Positions 61,108 to 64,000 of a stretch of 64,000 nt of DNA are shown piece after piece (the first letter of the stretch is position 1; each line of letters begins with the position of its first letter). Below the pieces are notes generated by a model. It ran no database searches. It saw only the letters and a list, made by a program, of their open reading frames with translations, and had not been told where the DNA came from. The translations under genes were made by a program, and so were the position numbers. Source of the DNA: Pipra filicauda (lineage: Eukaryota; Chordata; Aves; Passeriformes; Pipridae). The stretch covers positions 1,560,001 through 1,624,000 of the forward strand of contig NW_024103874.1 of the NCBI RefSeq assembly GCF_003945595.2. The letters are read 5' to 3'.

Positions 61108-61958
61108 GGTACTACTGCTATTAGCAAGTGGCTGTTTATTGTTCATTTATTGTTTATTAAATTCTTGTGCCAAGGTGAAAAATAGCCTGGCTTTTGCAGA
61201 GGCACAGACCTGTTGCCTATTTCTTTCTTAACAACATGTATGATGTTATGAAAAAGCTGATGACCGAGATGTGAGAGCCATCAATCAGAGACTACAGCAA
61301 GTAATTTCGTTAATATTTTTGCACTGACTTAATTAGATATGGTGGGGTTCTTAAAGATTTATTTAAGCTGATGCAACATCCTGTAATGGACATAGTCTTG
61401 CAGATGTGGAGATGTTCTTAGTATGTAAGTAATCATAGTAAATTATAATAATATATCTTATATTAGTAAATTAAATAAAGGGTCTTAATCAATTGCATCA
61501 TGATCTGATTGAAAGTTCCCTTTCTACTTTACCATTTTGTCATATGCCATTTATCAGACAAAAAGTGTTCTTCCTTAAAAAACAAACCAAGCTTTTTGCT
61601 TGCTGCAGCTATGCATGGACACTGTGCATTTGGCAGTGTGGGAAAAGTGATCACAATAGCTATTTCTGAATAAACTATCCATAATAGCTCCCCGTGTGGA
61701 TATTCTAGCCTGGAAAAGTCACGGGTCAAATAAGTTGTTGCAGAATAGCTTTTTCTGCAATAGCAATTCCAGTTCACTTTCCAGTGTAAAGAAGCCATAA
61801 GTCCACAGCTCCAAACTCCCATTTCTGCCAGATTTTCTCTTTAGAGAATAGTATAAATTTGTTCTATTCAATTCTTTAAGGTCCAAATTCAGCGCTGAAC
61901 TCCCTTTGGGAACAGCGCACGAGATCAGCCAGGGAGAGATGGGACAGAAATACAAACT

Positions 61959-61989
61959 TCCATAATATAAAGTTCTCCATAATATAAAG
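61959..61989. repeat. 17-bp-period short duplication
   Basis: TCCATAATATAAAG occurs at 61959-61972 and again at 61976-61989, separated by TTC. Confidence 0.9.
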
Positions 61990-64000
61990 CTGGCACCATC
62001 CTTGTGACTATTCTGGTCCAGTACCTTCTGGAAGCCTAAACCAGCAGCCAGAAAGTTGCCTGGAAGAAGATCCATCAAGCCAAACCCAAGGCAGTTGGTA
62101 GCTGTCATCGCCAGCTGTAGTGAAAAAAAGGCAAAATGGAGCAAAATGCCACCCCTTCCTCCACACCCAAGTACAGGGGATGGGTTGCAGCAATGCCATC
62201 CAGCTGACACATTTGAGTTTGCTCTGAGTACAGAGAAAAGAGTGGTTAATAAATATGCAGAAAGACTTTGAAAAATGTTTGAATGGACTAAAAATGTATA
62301 CTGGAAAGGCAGCGCAGAGTCTTCACTGAAGGTCAATTAGTAATCTCACTGCATCCAGAGCTGCTTGTACAACAGCTCAGTAAGACATGTTTGGGGCTGG
62401 ATTCGTATTTATACTTAAGTCATGTTTTTTCTCTTCTCCAGAAGAAAGAAAAAAAAAAAGAGAACAAACCAAGATAAGACATCTGTGCTATTTTTTAATT
62501 TGACATACTTTTTACTGAGCCTTAGGACCCTCAAAAGCAAAGGTTGCCGTTTATCCAAAATTACATCACAGTGCCCCTGGCATTTTTGTGGTGTGGACCA
62601 ATTAATGCTAGTAGCTTAATTAAAATCACCAAATGCACTTTAAAGGATGACATAAGGTTAATTTTCATCTAGGCTTCCAAAAATGAAGTAGAATGTTAAG
62701 CAACTGCCCCACCTGTTTTTGTTATTCCTACGGCCCACAGTATTCAGTGTCAGACTCCTACGTCATCCTCTGACTTCATTTTCCCCAGGCATTATTAAAT
62801 AGTTAATAACAAAGCTCTAAAGTCCATCCTGAGTTTTACCTATTGTCATAAATCTGGGGCCATGACACCACTGGTGTAGGAGTCACATAAATGAAATAAC
62901 AGATTTTGGCTCAAGTATCTTTAACATAGAGCAGGTGGCATTCTGGGGTCTAAAGAGCAAAATCACACCTGTGTTTTCATGCTTTCTAGGATTTTGCCAA
63001 CAAAAGGAAAACAGAAAATAAACAAGCCATTTTACCTCTTGAAAGCCAGAAGAAATGGTACAGCTGTTTCCAAGACTGCTATGTTCAAACACTCACATGA
63101 ACATGGAATAAAAGACATTCTTGCTTTCCAATCATGTTTCAGCACAAATGTCTTCCATTTGTTTGTTTCGACATATTTTGCCTTTAACACATTTTTTTTA
63201 ATAAGAATTTTTCTTATTAGGCTGGAGGAGTGTCCCATCTTAGTGTGAGACCAGTTAAGGAGTGAAGAATAGTGGCTATGATATTACTGGGCAAGCTCAG
63301 ACTTCTCAGCACATAAAAATTATATGTCCAAATGTTCAGTTGTACAGTGCTGCCCATTTTTAATTTAATTACTGTCAATGAACTAGAGTGCACGTGCCAT
63401 TTGTGCTGAATTGGGAAAAGGAATTATTTCATTTCATTTACTTTGTGTTTCTTTGTCTCAAGTACCTGTCTTACCTGCCACCAAAAATACATTACTACGC
63501 ATTAGAAAATACGGATCTGAAAATTGACAGAGGTTAGATGAAAGCTACTTTTCCCTTTAAGAATGGCCTGTAGAGTTTATTTTTGGCTGAAAGATAAAAC
63601 ACCAAGAGAAAGGATAGTAACAAAACCTCACTTCCTCTTACAGTGATTTGGCTCACTGCAGAATAAATATTTTGCAGGTGTTTCTCGCTCTGGAGCCAGG
63701 TAAACTGAAAACATGCATTAGTTTTGGGTCATTCTTTTTAACCACCCATGTTATTTGGAAGGAGATATCTCATTTGAAGTTGTGAGCTGTTAGCAGTGAA
63801 TGACTTTTCATCTCCTATTTCTCTGGGCTTTGCTCATTAGAAAAAGATCAGCAACTTTTTGTGTAAGTGGCAGGTGATAGATCTGGCTCCTGTTTCATCC
63901 TGACCGTTTCACAGTAAAATCCTTTGGCTCACAAATTGTCTGCCCGTCCAAGGACTGTCCAGATCACAATTAAGGGTGTTGGAAAGAAGTTGAAGCTTTC

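Larger units (their letters stand above)
53220..64000. other. 5' flank of BMP7, distal half, no gene recognised
   Basis: This stretch is AT-rich intergenic sequence holding two CR1 fragments (56110-56425 and 57865-58265), GGTTT and poly-pyrimidine/poly-A tracts (55020-56037), a weak MIR-like remnant near 54051-54150 and small tandem duplications at 61070-61107 and 61959-61989. I looked for SPO11, the mammalian neighbour on this side, and found no frame I could assign to it. The longest frame (61719-62336, minus) has no recognisable domain. Confidence 0.7.

Noticed and set aside
41050..64000. SPO11 exons in the upstream flank
   Set aside because: Expected from mammalian gene order but no frame resembling SPO11 was found; the gene probably lies farther right.
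1..64000. tRNA, rRNA, microRNA or CRISPR structures
   Set aside because: No cloverleaf with A/B boxes, rRNA landmark or regularly spaced direct-repeat array was recognised by eye; MIR-like remnants have tRNA-derived ancestry but are not tRNA genes.

Overview
This is a vertebrate nuclear window, most likely from a bird. It holds one recognisable protein-coding gene: the 5' two thirds of BMP7 (bone morphogenetic protein 7), read on the minus strand. Four coding exons can be placed to the base by their AG/GT borders and by protein identity: exon 1 (40040-40472), exon 2 (15605-15797), exon 3 (5005-5153) and exon 4 (694-891). Together they encode the signal peptide, the prodomain, the RSIR furin site and the first residues of the mature ligand (324 residues plus one base). 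The cystine-knot exons 5-7 must lie beyond the left edge. Bird origin is suggested by CR1-type LINE fragments, low density of young repeats, ancient sauropsid-type MIR-like and palindromic repeats, and compact introns around a very GC-rich first exon. The species cannot be named from the sequence.

Layout: 1-693 is the start of intron 4; 892-5004 is intron 3 (4.1 kb); 5154-15604 is intron 2 (10.5 kb); 15798-40039 is intron 1 (24.2 kb), with a 0.6 kb CA-rich tract at about 34.55-35.16 kb. The CpG-island promoter covers about 39.8-40.96 kb. From about 41 kb to the right edge is the 5' flank of BMP7, and no exon is recognisable there. In mammals SPO11 is the next gene on that side, but nothing in these 23 kb can be read as SPO11.

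No operon-like system, CRISPR array or other new coding system was found. The points worth a second look are regulatory or evolutionary: a cluster of prodomain substitutions that adds a cysteine, several candidate conserved non-coding blocks in introns 1 and 2 and in the 5' flank, a CpG-rich patch inside intron 1, a G-quadruplex-capable leader next to the start codon, a set of related old palindromic repeats, and the CA-rich tract. Non-coding calls rest on sequence texture and remembered repeat families, with no alignment run, so their confidence is modest.
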